Below are positions 6,905 through 13,814 of a stretch of DNA of 14,160 nt, piece by piece. The notes beneath the pieces were generated by a model, which saw only the letters and a list, made by a program, of their open reading frames with translations, had not been told where the DNA came from and ran no database searches. The position numbers were made by a program, and so were the translations under genes. Source of the stretch: Chlamydiales bacterium (GTDB lineage Bacteria; Chlamydiota; Chlamydiia; Chlamydiales; Simkaniaceae); contig JACKPR010000001.1 of assembly GCA_024233395.1 (NCBI GenBank), forward strand, positions 1-14,160, given 5' to 3'. Position 1 is the first letter of the stretch, and the number at the start of each line of letters is the position of its first letter.

Positions 6905-7055
6905 AGTGTCAGATAAGAGTTGACGCTCTTAATCTGACATGAACCCAAGGAGAAATTTTGTACACTCTCACTCCCTGGATTCGAAAAAATCTTTTTTTTC
7001 GTTTCCCCCAAATTTATTTACCTTCCCTGCCCTCCGAAAGCCTTTTGCTTTCCAA
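6879..7055 (-). ncRNA. Candidate structured small RNA
   Basis: Reading on the minus strand there are four hairpins in a row: GAAAGC/GCTTTC (7036-7052), CGAAAAAA/TTTTTTCG (6982-7001), a 13-bp stem with one bulge (6907-6939), then the TTCG-loop terminator (6879-6904). A possible promoter, TTGCCA-17-CATCAT, lies just upstream, starting about 7090. The transcript would be roughly 180-190 nt. The terminator is the solid part. The existence and 5' end of the RNA are inference, and I do not recognise a known RNA family. Confidence 0.35.
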
Positions 7056-7120
7056 CTGCAACTATGATGTCAAACACATGGTTTGCTGGCAAGGGGGTTG
7101 TCATAAGTTTTAGGGAGTCT

Positions 7121-7974
7121 ATGAAAGCGCCTCCTCCTCGTTATTCCATATCCATGAGGGGGTGCTTTCTTTTTCTGACTTGGCTCCTTTAAAACCAACA
7201 ACAAGGCAAGGTACTATGAAGAGCATAACACATCAAAGAAAAACTTCCCAACGATTCACAAAGTTTTTCGTTGGCGGTCTCCTTTTTCCCGTTCCAAGGC
7301 TCTTTTGGATGGGGATCGAGAGGACTTTTCTTCCTCGACCTTTGCTTTGTAATCATTTTATGCAAAAGGCACTCGTCGCAGCAGCAAATCGGTGTGGAGA
7401 ACCCCTATGCTTAATTGATAATCAAGAAGAAAAGAACTTCTCCCCTCTTGGGTTTACTCAAAAAAGTGCCTTGCTAAGAATTCAGCCCCATCAATCCAAA
7501 TACTACTTGAAACAAGCCCTCCTTGAATTAAGGTTGAATCAAGCAACAGAACTTCCTCCTCTTTCATTGATTACCACCCAAAAAAGCCTTATAGATAAAA
7601 CAGCTGCGCTTCAAAAAATATGGGAAAAAGAACTGGGAATCGAATGCTCCCTTGTTCCTTTCCCTCCGAAAAAAGGGGATCAAACATTGCACCTTGCCTT
7701 TGCCGAGTGGAATACTTCCAGTAGAGATCCTCTTTTTCAATTAGACGCTTTTAAAAAAGAAACAGACAAGCTCAAGCCTGTTAAAGACTCTTGGCAACAT
7801 CCAGGTTATCAGAGCCTCTTCGAAAAAACAAAGAAAGAAACCAACCCTAAAAAACGAAAAGATCAACTTAGTTCACTAGAAGAAATGGTGATCCAAGATC
7901 TTTCTATCCTTCCCCTTTTTTATAGGAGCTATTGTTTTTTAACCCGCGAGCCAGTGGGACCTTCCTTTTGCTGA
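7121..7974 (+). pseudogene. Decayed OppA-like peptide-binding protein
   Basis: The open part (GTG at 7162 to TGA at 7974, 270 codons) matches the C-terminal portion of SBP_bac_5 oligopeptide-binding proteins. Recognisable blocks are MQKALVAAANR, KYYLKQALLEL, LIDKTAALQKIWEKELGIEC, AEWNTSSRDPLFQLD and VIQDLSILPLFYRSYCF. Intact members have about 500-540 residues, so more than half is missing. An ATG at 7121 behind AGGGAG starts a short basic-then-hydrophobic peptide (MRGCFLFLTWLL) like a secretion signal, but it stops at 7190. The 270-codon frame begins in the next register, so at least one frameshift and a large deletion separate signal from body. The last residues (SYCFLTREPVG) are encoded by the left copy of a 34-bp repeat shared with the 3' end of cysS. 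A shortened cytoplasmic protein from 7162 is conceivable but unlikely to work as a transporter receptor. Confidence 0.7.
7927..7960. repeat. Left copy of the 34-bp direct repeat flanking the AbiE pair
   Basis: These 34 bases are identical to 9571-9604. Here they form the 3' coding end of the OppA-like frame; there they are the last codons and stop of cysS (antisense). The two copies bracket a 1610-bp insert with the toxin-antitoxin genes, like attachment sites or a long target duplication. Confidence 0.9.
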
Positions 7975-8022
7975 ATGAATCTTACGTAAGACGCTTATAA
8001 TAAAGTATTTAATGACATTATT

Positions 8023-8096
8023 ATATGATAAAATGTAACAGAAAAACCCAGTTGCACTCAATGGGTTCTTCTGTTACATTTAAGATATGATAAAAT
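8023..8096 (+). promoter_or_regulatory. Long hairpin and direct repeats at the abiEi start
   Basis: A 23-bp stem with one mismatch and one bulged base (arms 8031-8054 and 8059-8081, loop CACT) ends 5 bases before the abiEi ATG. The 12-mer ATATGATAAAAT flanks it at 8023-8034 and 8085-8096, the second copy containing the start codon. No ribosome binding site is visible. AbiEi antitoxins are known to repress their own promoter by binding inverted repeats, so this is a likely operator. It could equally act as an RNA structure. Confidence 0.55.
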
Positions 8097-8683
8097 CAAA
8101 GTATGCAAAAGCTTTCAGAGCTCTTTCTAAGAAAGAAGTTTTTTCTTCTGCAGAGGGCAGAGAAGCGGGAATCCCTTCCCGTATGTTGGCTTATTTCTGC
8201 GAAAAAGGGGAGATCGAGAAGGTCCGGCGCGGAATGTATAAGATCAAAAACCCTGATTTCAGTTCGTCATTCGAATGGGAAGATTTGGCAATAACCGCTT
8301 TGAGCATCCCAAATGGCGTTATCTGCCTCATTTCTGCTTTATGTTATTACGGTCTGACAGATGAAATCATGCGGGAATTTTGGATCGCTGTTCCCCATGC
8401 CACTACCTCCCCTTCGAGGGAAAACGCCCATATTATCCGAATGCGCAATATTTCTTTCGGAAAGACTTCCGTCAAAATCGGCAGCCGGAAGATTAAAATA
8501 TTCGACCGAGAACGGACCATTGTTGACACATTCCGCTATCTGGACAAGGAAACTGCTTTAAAAGCTTTGCAAGCCTATTTGAAAGCAGATAAAGAGAGAA
8601 AACCTGATATACCTAAGCTTCTAAGGTATGCAAAAAAGCTCAAAGTCGATTTAACCCCTTATATTTCGGCATTTACATTATGA
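8087..8683 (+). CDS. abiEi: AbiEi-family antitoxin (type IV toxin-antitoxin)
   Basis: This 198-residue protein is the antitoxin and repressor partner of the nucleotidyltransferase toxin encoded next. Residues about 5-53 form the winged helix-turn-helix typical of AbiEi (FRALSKKEVFSSAEGREAGI, then RMLAYFCEKGEIEKVRRGMYKI). The AbiEi core follows: ISALCYYGLTDE, FWIAVPHATTSP, and IKIFDRERTIVDTFRY, which is the family's conserved D-R-E-R-T-I-V-D block. The ATG at 8087 is the only start that keeps the full DNA-binding domain, and an in-frame stop lies just upstream; it lacks a ribosome binding site. The 3' end overlaps the toxin gene by 4 bases (ATGA), so the two are translationally coupled. The gene lies inside the insert bounded by 34-bp repeats, which indicates acquisition after the flanking genes. 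The family call is secure; phage defence versus plasmid-type maintenance is not decidable. Confidence 0.9.
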   Translation: MIKSKYAKAFRALSKKEVFSSAEGREAGIPSRMLAYFCEKGEIEKVRRGMYKIKNPDFSSSFEWEDLAITALSIPNGVICLISALCYYGLTDEIMREFWIAVPHATTSPSRENAHIIRMRNISFGKTSVKIGSRKIKIFDRERTIVDTFRYLDKETALKALQAYLKADKERKPDIPKLLRYAKKLKVDLTPYISAFTL

Positions 8684-9540
8684 AATCTGCAATCGAACAA
8701 TCAATCAAAGAAAAAATCAAAGCCCTTGCTAAAGAAAGAGAGTCTACTTTTGCTGAAATTTGGAGGACTCTCATCCTTGAGAGATTTCTCACACGTTTGA
8801 GTCAGTCTCCCTACAAAAAAAAATTCATTCTAAAAGAAGGTACACTCCTGGCAAAGTACATCCATCTTGGAAGAGAAACGCAGGATCTGGATTTCTTCAT
8901 CCAAAAACTGTCGAACACAGAACAATCTTTGAGGACTGTTTTGCAAGCGATTTGCGATGTCGACGTTCGTGACAGCTTTTCCTTTGAAGTGGCAAAAATC
9001 AAAATCCTCAACCATTCGCAACTCCCATACACAGGTGCTGAGATCACCTTGCAGGCGTTATTCGGTGCTACCAAGACAGTCATACGCATGGATTTAGGAT
9101 TTGGTGACCGAGTCGAGTCAATTGAACATCCAATAGATTTGACTGCCACATCAAAAGGCCCTCTCTTTGAAAGTAGGATTTCTTTGCATTGCTATCCGAA
9201 GGAATTTATTTTTGCGGAGAAGCTAGAGACGATTGTTTTCCGTGGAGAAGGCAATACCAGAATGAAGGACTTTCACGATCTCTACTCTTTGGCCCATCTG
9301 AATGTTTTAGACCGCTCTTTAGCAAAGAAAGCCGTCGAGCTTGTTTTCCATCACAGAAAAACTCCCCTCGAGAAACTGCCAGCCTCATTTAGAAAAGATG
9401 CTTTTGAAACGATGGAAAAGAACTGGAGTGCGTACCTGAAAAAAATTAAATCGAAGAAAGGCGCGCTCAAGCTACCTGAATCCATAGAAATGGTCATTTC
9501 GGCTGTAAATCAATGGTTGGAAGAAAATGCATTCTTCTAA
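8680..9540 (+). CDS. abiEii: AbiEii/AbiGii-family nucleotidyltransferase toxin
   Basis: This 286-residue toxin belongs to the DNA polymerase beta-like nucleotidyltransferases. Such toxins stop growth when free of the antitoxin; a related one, MenT3, adds pyrimidines to tRNA acceptor ends. Visible motifs are FILKEGTLLAKY with LGRETQDLDFF (49-73, metal-binding D69/D71), IRMDLGFGD (135-143, D138) and YPKEFIFAEKLETIVFRGEGNTRMKDFHDLYSL (172-204), with E180, K181, R188, K196, D197 and D200 in the expected order. The usual GGT of motif 1 reads EGT here (E53), an uncommon change next to the nucleotide-binding turn. The start overlaps the antitoxin stop (ATGA). The right 34-bp repeat begins 31 bases after the gene. 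Length and the remaining motifs are intact, so it should fold; whether E53 reduces activity is open. Confidence 0.9.
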   Translation: MKSAIEQSIKEKIKALAKERESTFAEIWRTLILERFLTRLSQSPYKKKFILKEGTLLAKYIHLGRETQDLDFFIQKLSNTEQSLRTVLQAICDVDVRDSFSFEVAKIKILNHSQLPYTGAEITLQALFGATKTVIRMDLGFGDRVESIEHPIDLTATSKGPLFESRISLHCYPKEFIFAEKLETIVFRGEGNTRMKDFHDLYSLAHLNVLDRSLAKKAVELVFHHRKTPLEKLPASFRKDAFETMEKNWSAYLKKIKSKKGALKLPESIEMVISAVNQWLEENAFF

Positions 9541-9570
9541 TTTGAAGGCACTACGCATTCTTTTTTAAGA

Positions 9571-9604
9571 AGCTATTGTTTTTTAACCCGCGAGCCAGTG
9601 GGAC
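9571..9604. repeat. Right copy of the 34-bp direct repeat, inside the cysS 3' end
   Basis: This copy is identical to 7927-7960. On the minus strand it encodes the last residues of CysRS (PTGSRVKKQ) and its stop. Identity ends sharply at both edges apart from isolated chance matches, so it is a discrete duplicated segment. Confidence 0.9.
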
Positions 9605-10982
9605 TATCTTCTATAATAAAGCCGCGAGAATGAATAAAGTCGCGTTGCTTATCAGCCTCCGCCCAATCCTTTGAAGCACGAGCCGCTTGCCTTTTTTCAA
9701 AAGCCTCTTGGATTTCAGGAGGAATTTCAACCGCTTTTTCTTGAAGAGGTAAAACAGCTAATACAGTGTTGAGCTCTTCTAAAAAAACTAAAACTTTTTC
9801 ACCTTCGGATTTTGAAACTTTTTCTGCATCGATCAAGGCGTTTATTTGCTTGATCATCTCAAAGAGAGACGCTAAGGCAACAGAAATATTCAGATCATCA
9901 CCAAGAGCTTCTTTAAAGGACTTGCGACACTGATCAATAATGGGGTCAAGGGATGCATCCCCACTTCCTTGAACATTGCGCAGGCGGTGAATAAAATCAG
10001 AAAAGCGTGTCAGGGTTTGACGGGCCGCATCGAGCCCTTCAAAGGTAAAGTTCAGCTGCGTGCGATAGTGCGTAGAAAGGAGAAGGTAACGGATTTCTTC
10101 TCCAGTATACCCCTTGGCTAAAAGATCACGAAGGGTATAAAAGTTCCCCAGACTCTTTGACATTTTTTTCCCATTCACAATGAGATGCTGAGCATGCATC
10201 CAATGGCGAACAAAATGTTTTCCGCTGCATCCTTCTGATTGAGCAATCTCATTTTCATGGTGAGGAAAGATATTATCAACACCCCCTATGTGGAGATCGA
10301 TTGTTTCTCCTAAATAGTGGGTTGCCATTGCAGAACATTCGATATGCCAACCAGGTCGTCCTTTACCAAAAGGACTGTCCCAAAAAACATCTCCGTCTCG
10401 TTTTTGGTCGTAAGGCTTCCATAAGACAAAGTCAGAAGCCGATTCTTTATCATACTCATCCTCAGAAACTCTTTCTGAAGCCCCCTCTTTTAACTCTTCG
10501 AGTTTTAGGTGGGAAAGACGCCCATAAGAAGGGAAATGTTTGATACTATAATAAATCCCTCCATCTTTTCCTTTGTAGGCTATCCCTTTTTCAAGGAGGG
10601 TTTCAATCATCTCGATCATTTCAGCAATGTTATCGGTTGCACAGCAGATAATTTCCACAGGCTCAATGTGGAGCGTTTTTAGATCTTCAAAAAAGGCTTC
10701 TTTATAACGCTGGGTATAGGCACTAAGCGGAATCCCTTCTTCTAATGCTCCTTTAATGGTTTTATCTTCAACATCGGTAAGATTCATCGCTTGAATCAGA
10801 GGGAATCCAAAATATTTAATCGTTCGCCGAAGAAGATCTTCAAAAACGTAGGTACGGAGATTTCCAATATGAGCATAGTTATAAACCGTGGGGCCACAGG
10901 TATACATCTTAAGTGATTCTTGCCCCTCGGGAAGTTCTATTAATTCTTTCGCTTTCGATTCGGTATTGTAGAGATTAAGCAT
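9573..10982 (-). CDS. cysS: Cysteinyl-tRNA synthetase
   Basis: This class I synthetase charges tRNA-Cys. At 469 residues it has normal length. The N-terminal zinc cysteine C29 (MYTCGPTVYNYAHIGN) precedes the HIGN form of the HIGH motif (38-41). The remaining zinc ligands are C216 (WHIECSAM), H241 and E245 (PHHENE). KMSKS is at 273-277. The C-terminal IIEDSPTGSRVKKQ resembles the usual EDxPxGT ending of the family, so the end is genuine even though its last 34 bases are duplicated at 7927. The ATG has AAGGAA at 5-base spacing and overlaps the end of aas by 8 bases, so it is the second gene of an aas-cysS operon. No clear terminator follows; it may have been displaced by the toxin-antitoxin insertion immediately downstream. 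Confidence 0.97.
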   Translation of the reverse strand: MLNLYNTESKAKELIELPEGQESLKMYTCGPTVYNYAHIGNLRTYVFEDLLRRTIKYFGFPLIQAMNLTDVEDKTIKGALEEGIPLSAYTQRYKEAFFEDLKTLHIEPVEIICCATDNIAEMIEMIETLLEKGIAYKGKDGGIYYSIKHFPSYGRLSHLKLEELKEGASERVSEDEYDKESASDFVLWKPYDQKRDGDVFWDSPFGKGRPGWHIECSAMATHYLGETIDLHIGGVDNIFPHHENEIAQSEGCSGKHFVRHWMHAQHLIVNGKKMSKSLGNFYTLRDLLAKGYTGEEIRYLLLSTHYRTQLNFTFEGLDAARQTLTRFSDFIHRLRNVQGSGDASLDPIIDQCRKSFKEALGDDLNISVALASLFEMIKQINALIDAEKVSKSEGEKVLVFLEELNTVLAVLPLQEKAVEIPPEIQEAFEKRQAARASKDWAEADKQRDFIHSRGFIIEDSPTGSRVKKQ

Positions 10983-13674
10983 GCTTTTCCTTTATGAGTT
11001 CATTCAAGCGTCGCAGTTGGATTTTCCCTGTTCCTGTCATGGGGATTTCATCGATTTGATAACACTGTGCAACCTTGACAATGCGAGCAAATCCGCCCTC
11101 TTTCAAAACGGCATTTGCTTCTTCTTTTGTCAAAGGAAACGTTGTAAAGAGAATGAGGCTAGGTTTATCTCCTTCACAGACGCCGATCGCAAGTTGAGGC
11201 TCTTCCTCTGTTCCCTTAATGAGCCCTTTTCCTCTTGCAAATTTTGTTAGTTCTTCTTCTAAAGCAACTAAACTCACCATTTCCCCGCCTATTTTCACAA
11301 AGCGTTTGAGTCTTCCTCCTAAAATAAGGGAGCCATCAGCCTCTATCGACCCAATATCGCCACTCCGGTACCACTGTTTTCCCTCAATTTCAATAAAGGG
11401 ATTAGGAGCGTCTTTTCCTAAATATCCTGAAAAAACATTGGGACCTCGAATACAGATCTCTCCTTGCTGATCATTAGGAATTTTCTCATGAGTTTCTGGA
11501 TGAATGACACAAAGTTCTACTCCTGGAATCGGTTGTCCTACCCCCTTCCTAGGAACTCCTTGACGATTTAAAGTGACGATCGGTGAGCACTCCGTAATCC
11601 CATACCCTTCGATCATTTCCTTATTGCCCCCTAATCGTTTGACATGTTCGAAAAGAGCTTCAGGAGCCTTTTCTGCTCCGGCAACAAATAACCGAACACT
11701 TTTGAGTTGTCGAGGGGATGCAATACGAAAAAGATTCTTATAAAAACTCGGGGCTAAACAATGGATCGTTATTTTTCGATAAAAGGAGTCCCGTGCCATT
11801 GCATGTGTATCGGTCGGATCAGGAGAATAAAACACACGAAGACCCGCTAAAAGAGGGAAAAGACCTGTTAACGAAAACCCAAACGAGTGAAAGGGAGGAA
11901 GTGCTCCGTAAAGGATATCTGATTTGTCAATATGAGCACAGGAAAGAGAGGCTCGATGACTGCTAATGATATTTTTATGGGAAAGAGGAACTGCTTTAGG
12001 ATAATTTTCTGTTCCACTTGTAAAAAGAATCACAGCAGGATCCTCTTCCTTTATGCGATCTAAATGAAACCGTTTTATCCATTTTTTCTTCTTTGCTTTT
12101 GAGAGAAAAAATCCTGAGAGTTTATCCCAAAGAGAAATCCCCTGCCGAAAATCTTCCATCAAAACAAGCTTTTCTTCTAATTCACCTAGCTCAAGAGCTT
12201 CCACCCGTTCTAAAAAACGGCGCGCACTGAAAATCTGTTTAAGATCTAATAGCTCCGCTGCAAATTTCAAGCTCCGCTCTCCAGCTGTCCAATTCAATAC
12301 AACGGGAATTTTTCCTGCGATAAGAATGGATAAAATCATGATATAACACCCAACCGAAGAGGGAAGCATGACAGCAACATAGTCCCCTTCTAACTTCTGA
12401 AACTTTTTTCCAAAGACATGAAGCCCAATTTTCATCTCTTGATAGTTCAAAATCTTTGTCATGTCATCGCCACAAGCCATTGCTTTTCCCATCCGGTCTG
12501 CTGTTTCCAAGAAACATTCAGGGATGGTTTTCCCTTTAGGGTAGTCAACTTTAGGGCGAAAGGCTTCTTGAGGCCACTCGTAATCTTTAAGATTCTTTGT
12601 ATCGATTTTTGGTTTAGAAACACTTCCCTCGACCACTAAAACAAACAGATCATAAACGGTTTTAAGCTCTGCAGGACGCGCAGCCTCTACATCATAGTGT
12701 TGATCTAAAAAAGCATGAACACTGGCTAAGTCTAAAGAATCGAGACCTAAATCTCTTGAGAGATCCATCTCTTCCTTAATTTCTTTAACCCCTGAAAGCT
12801 TTTTTAGCTCTCGGTAAACATCCTCTCGAATGTGATCGGGAACCTTGATCTCCTTGATCGTTTCTGTTTTCTTCTCTTCTCTTGTGATTAAAGGAAGGTC
12901 TTCAGAAAAACGGCTATAAGAAACGAGTCGAACGGGTTCAGAACCCACAATTTTCCCTTCGTCATTGAGATAACGATTATACCACTCTTCTAAAAATTGA
13001 TTGAGCTCTAATCGTGTTCCTTTGAAGGGAAATCCTTCAGGATTTGCTTCAAATGTAATCGTCACCTTTCGACGAGGCATAAAAAAGATTCCATTTTTAA
13101 GAGCCTTTTTAATGCCCTGAGAAATCATCTTCCAAAAGTCAGGAGAATTCCCCGTTAATGCACAAGAAAAGGAACTTCCCCAAAGGCCATCTGTCCGAAC
13201 TAAAACAACTTGAACATCGGGGCAACTTTCCAAAATAGAGTGAATAAAGGAATTTCCCCCAACATTCTCATGCCCTTCTCGCTTCAAATGACCCGAAGGA
13301 TAAATCAAAAAGTTTTCCCCTTTTTGAACTTCCTCTGAAACCTTTTTTAAGGATTTTTCAATCTGCCGGATTTTCCAAGAGTTTGCTGAAAGTTCAAAGT
13401 TAGGAATCGGAAGAGCACGGACCAGGTCCATAAAAAACCGGGCTCCTCTTAAATAGTAGAAATGTTCAATAACCAGCGGTCTCGGATTAAATTTCCGCGC
13501 TAAAAGGTTATAAACGGTGAGTGGATCGATTTCAGCTGGGTGATTGGGAAGAAAAAGAATTCCCCCCTTTCTTTTCAAGTTGAGGCGATCGAGTCCCTTA
13601 ATTTCAAAAGAATACCGAAGAGAAAAGAGCTTAATAATGAGCCATGATCCAATCCAAATAAGTCCCTTACGCAT
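10975..13674 (-). CDS. aas: Aas-type fusion: PlsC acyltransferase, acyl carrier protein, acyl-ACP synthetase
   Basis: This 899-residue enzyme should activate free fatty acids and esterify them to lysophospholipids at the inner membrane, a way to reuse host lipids. Residues 1-235 are a PlsC/LPLAT domain: hydrophobic N-terminus, NHPAEID (44-50, the HX4D site H45/D50), then LIYPSGH and a C-terminal WYNRYL. Residues about 280-350 are an acyl carrier domain with DLGLDSLDLASV and the phosphopantetheine serine S313. Residues about 380-899 are an AMP-forming ligase with FTSGTENYPK (551-560), YGITE (691-695), YRSGD (769-773) and the catalytic lysine region TGTGKIQLRR (K884). E. coli Aas (about 719 residues) lacks the carrier domain. 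It is the first gene of the operon and overlaps cysS by 8 bases. Upstream, AAGG lies next to the ATG and GAGAG lies further back. Domain calls are firm; that the carrier is used in cis is inference. Confidence 0.92.
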   Translation of the reverse strand: MRKGLIWIGSWLIIKLFSLRYSFEIKGLDRLNLKRKGGILFLPNHPAEIDPLTVYNLLARKFNPRPLVIEHFYYLRGARFFMDLVRALPIPNFELSANSWKIRQIEKSLKKVSEEVQKGENFLIYPSGHLKREGHENVGGNSFIHSILESCPDVQVVLVRTDGLWGSSFSCALTGNSPDFWKMISQGIKKALKNGIFFMPRRKVTITFEANPEGFPFKGTRLELNQFLEEWYNRYLNDEGKIVGSEPVRLVSYSRFSEDLPLITREEKKTETIKEIKVPDHIREDVYRELKKLSGVKEIKEEMDLSRDLGLDSLDLASVHAFLDQHYDVEAARPAELKTVYDLFVLVVEGSVSKPKIDTKNLKDYEWPQEAFRPKVDYPKGKTIPECFLETADRMGKAMACGDDMTKILNYQEMKIGLHVFGKKFQKLEGDYVAVMLPSSVGCYIMILSILIAGKIPVVLNWTAGERSLKFAAELLDLKQIFSARRFLERVEALELGELEEKLVLMEDFRQGISLWDKLSGFFLSKAKKKKWIKRFHLDRIKEEDPAVILFTSGTENYPKAVPLSHKNIISSHRASLSCAHIDKSDILYGALPPFHSFGFSLTGLFPLLAGLRVFYSPDPTDTHAMARDSFYRKITIHCLAPSFYKNLFRIASPRQLKSVRLFVAGAEKAPEALFEHVKRLGGNKEMIEGYGITECSPIVTLNRQGVPRKGVGQPIPGVELCVIHPETHEKIPNDQQGEICIRGPNVFSGYLGKDAPNPFIEIEGKQWYRSGDIGSIEADGSLILGGRLKRFVKIGGEMVSLVALEEELTKFARGKGLIKGTEEEPQLAIGVCEGDKPSLILFTTFPLTKEEANAVLKEGGFARIVKVAQCYQIDEIPMTGTGKIQLRRLNELIKEKHA

Positions 13675-13775
13675 CCTTGTTTTCTCTCGATTTGATGAAT
13701 TCTATAACCATAACAGGTTTTTCTTTTTTTTCACCATATACTCAATCAAGCTCAGAAAGAAAATTAAAATTCTAC

Positions 13776-13805
13776 TTGATTTAATATTAAAGTTTTAAGT
13801 AGTAT
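13776..13805 (+). promoter_or_regulatory. Promoter candidate of the LRR gene
   Basis: TTGATT (13776-13781), an 18-base spacer and TAGTAT (13800-13805) precede the ATG at 13815 by only 9 bases, leaving almost no leader. No ribosome binding site is visible. The 140-base gap to the divergent aas start is very AT-rich, and no clear aas promoter was found in it. Confidence 0.45.
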
Positions 13806-13814
13806 GCTGTCCTT

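Larger units (their letters stand above)
6787..7120. other. 334-base region without a convincing gene; several hairpins
   Basis: The region holds the divergent arsR promoter at its left end, then a run of hairpins described separately. On the plus strand a 51-codon frame starts with TTG at 6958 behind AAGGAG (6947-6952) and ends at 7113. Its product (beginning MYTLTPWIRKNLFFRF) resembles nothing I know, and part of it is simply the sequence of the hairpins. I do not call it a gene. No tRNA, tmRNA, RNase P or SRP RNA signature was recognised. Confidence 0.5.

Noticed and set aside
6958..7113. Small 51-codon gene with TTG start behind AAGGAG
   Set aside because: The product resembles no known protein, and part of the frame is the sequence of symmetrical hairpins, so a chance open frame is more likely.
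6879..7120. Known RNAs (tmRNA, RNase P RNA, SRP RNA, 6S RNA)
   Set aside because: None of the signature sequences that I know were found, and the 5' and 3' parts do not form a closing stem.
7064..7192. Separate small protein starting MMSNTWFAGKG
   Set aside because: Its end is the signal-peptide-like start of the OppA-like relic. It is better explained as the broken 5' end of that gene.
8031..8081. Terminator of the OppA-like relic
   Set aside because: The plus-strand stem has no T run after it, and the antitoxin start follows 5 bases later, so a regulatory role fits better.
7927..9604. Transposon target-site duplication
   Set aside because: 34 bp is far longer than usual target duplications. 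No terminal inverted repeats or transposase are present in the insert.
10975..13674. Separate acyltransferase and ligase genes
   Set aside because: The frame is continuous across all three domains with no internal ribosome binding site or stop, so it is one fused gene.
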